The notes under the pieces: model-generated
What the model saw: the letters and a program-made list of their open reading frames with translations, nothing else
Told to the model about the DNA's origin: nothing
Database searches by the model: none
Shown: positions 63,895 through 64,000 of the stretch, piece after piece
How positions within the stretch are numbered: the first letter of the stretch is position 1
Layout of the letters: each line of letters opens with the position of its first letter
Program-made: the position numbers and the translations under genes
Assembly (NCBI GenBank): GCA_963787045.1
Contig: CAWBBR010000002.1
Span: forward strand, 434,001 to 498,000
Direction: 5' to 3'
Source: DATJGR01 sp963787045
GTDB taxonomy: Bacteria > Pseudomonadota > Gammaproteobacteria > Pseudomonadales > Azotimanducaceae
DNA: 64,000 bases

Positions 63895-64000
63895 CTACGC
63901 GCGCGTTCGAATCCGGTATTCGGCGAGACCGCGGAATCCGGGAATGGCGCGATAGCGCACTTCACCGGGCACCGGCTTCAAGACCGGAAACCGGTTCAAT
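63895..64000 (-). CDS. 3' end of an unidentified gene, cut by the window edge
   Basis: The last 34 codons of a minus-strand gene: RFPVLKPVPGEVRYRAIPGF then RGLAEYRIRTRA and a TAG stop at 63,895-63,897. The P-G-F-R-G-L pattern resembles C-termini of cytochrome P450s but is too short to decide. Confidence 0.45.
   Translation of the reverse strand, partial: LNRFPVLKPVPGEVRYRAIPGFRGLAEYRIRTRA

Overview
This is a high-GC proteobacterial chromosome segment, most likely from an environmental gammaproteobacterium. The fused RlmK/RlmL 23S rRNA methyltransferase, the fused PntA subunit and the style of the integron sites point that way, but no rRNA or ribosomal protein gene is present to confirm it.

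Positions 1 to about 14.5 kb are a cassette array of a chromosomal integron. Short single genes, almost all on the + strand, are separated by attC recombination sites that begin with a GCCTAAC-like box and end with GTTAGGC. The site orientation puts the integrase gene to the left of the window. Two attC families of about 99 bp and about 122-125 bp are mixed, and several sites are truncated, one to 43 bp. Cargo: a SAM methyltransferase, a phosphotransferase, a SAICAR synthase (purC-like), an epimerase, small membrane and secreted proteins, a reverse-oriented ArsR/SRPBCC pair with its own promoter, two glyoxalase-fold proteins, an AAC(6')-I type aminoglycoside acetyltransferase followed by a P-loop kinase, a PPOX flavoprotein, two glutathione transferases, a GFA protein and an alpha/beta hydrolase.

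From 14.5 kb onward the content is ordinary chromosomal: SDR and GPH-type transporter, a TIR-transmembrane-TPR protein, an LLM oxidoreductase with a RidA protein, then a leftward run rlmKL, pntA, pntB and a redoxin. The redoxin carries an in-frame UGA exactly at its redox-active cysteine position, followed by a hairpin with bacterial SECIS geometry; it is the best candidate for something new here (a UGC-type selenoprotein). Next come a PQQ dehydrogenase, a TolB/TPR protein, a RAYT transposase next to REP-like inverted repeats, pncC/cinA, a CYP153-like P450, a DUF6178-like protein and a cytochrome c.

Positions 38-50 kb hold acyl-CoA metabolism genes (CoA transferase, enoyl-CoA hydratase, acyl-CoA dehydrogenase-like flavoprotein), an AraC regulator, a dihaem cytochrome next to a vanadium haloperoxidase, a GST, an MFS exporter and two phytanoyl-CoA dioxygenase relatives. 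Positions 50-64 kb hold an ankyrin protein, two successive ABC exporter genes with a GNAT gene, a second LLM oxidoreductase, an aldo/keto reductase, a mutarotase-like protein, a YebC-family protein, a TPR protein, an isoprenylcysteine-methyltransferase-like protein and an M48 protease.

Many genes at about 22-38 kb and 50-62 kb are broken by single-base frameshifts, including housekeeping genes (pntA, pntB, rlmKL, cinA), while 1-21.8 kb and 38-50 kb are almost clean. This looks more like indel errors in the assembly than gene decay, so coordinates inside those genes are approximate.
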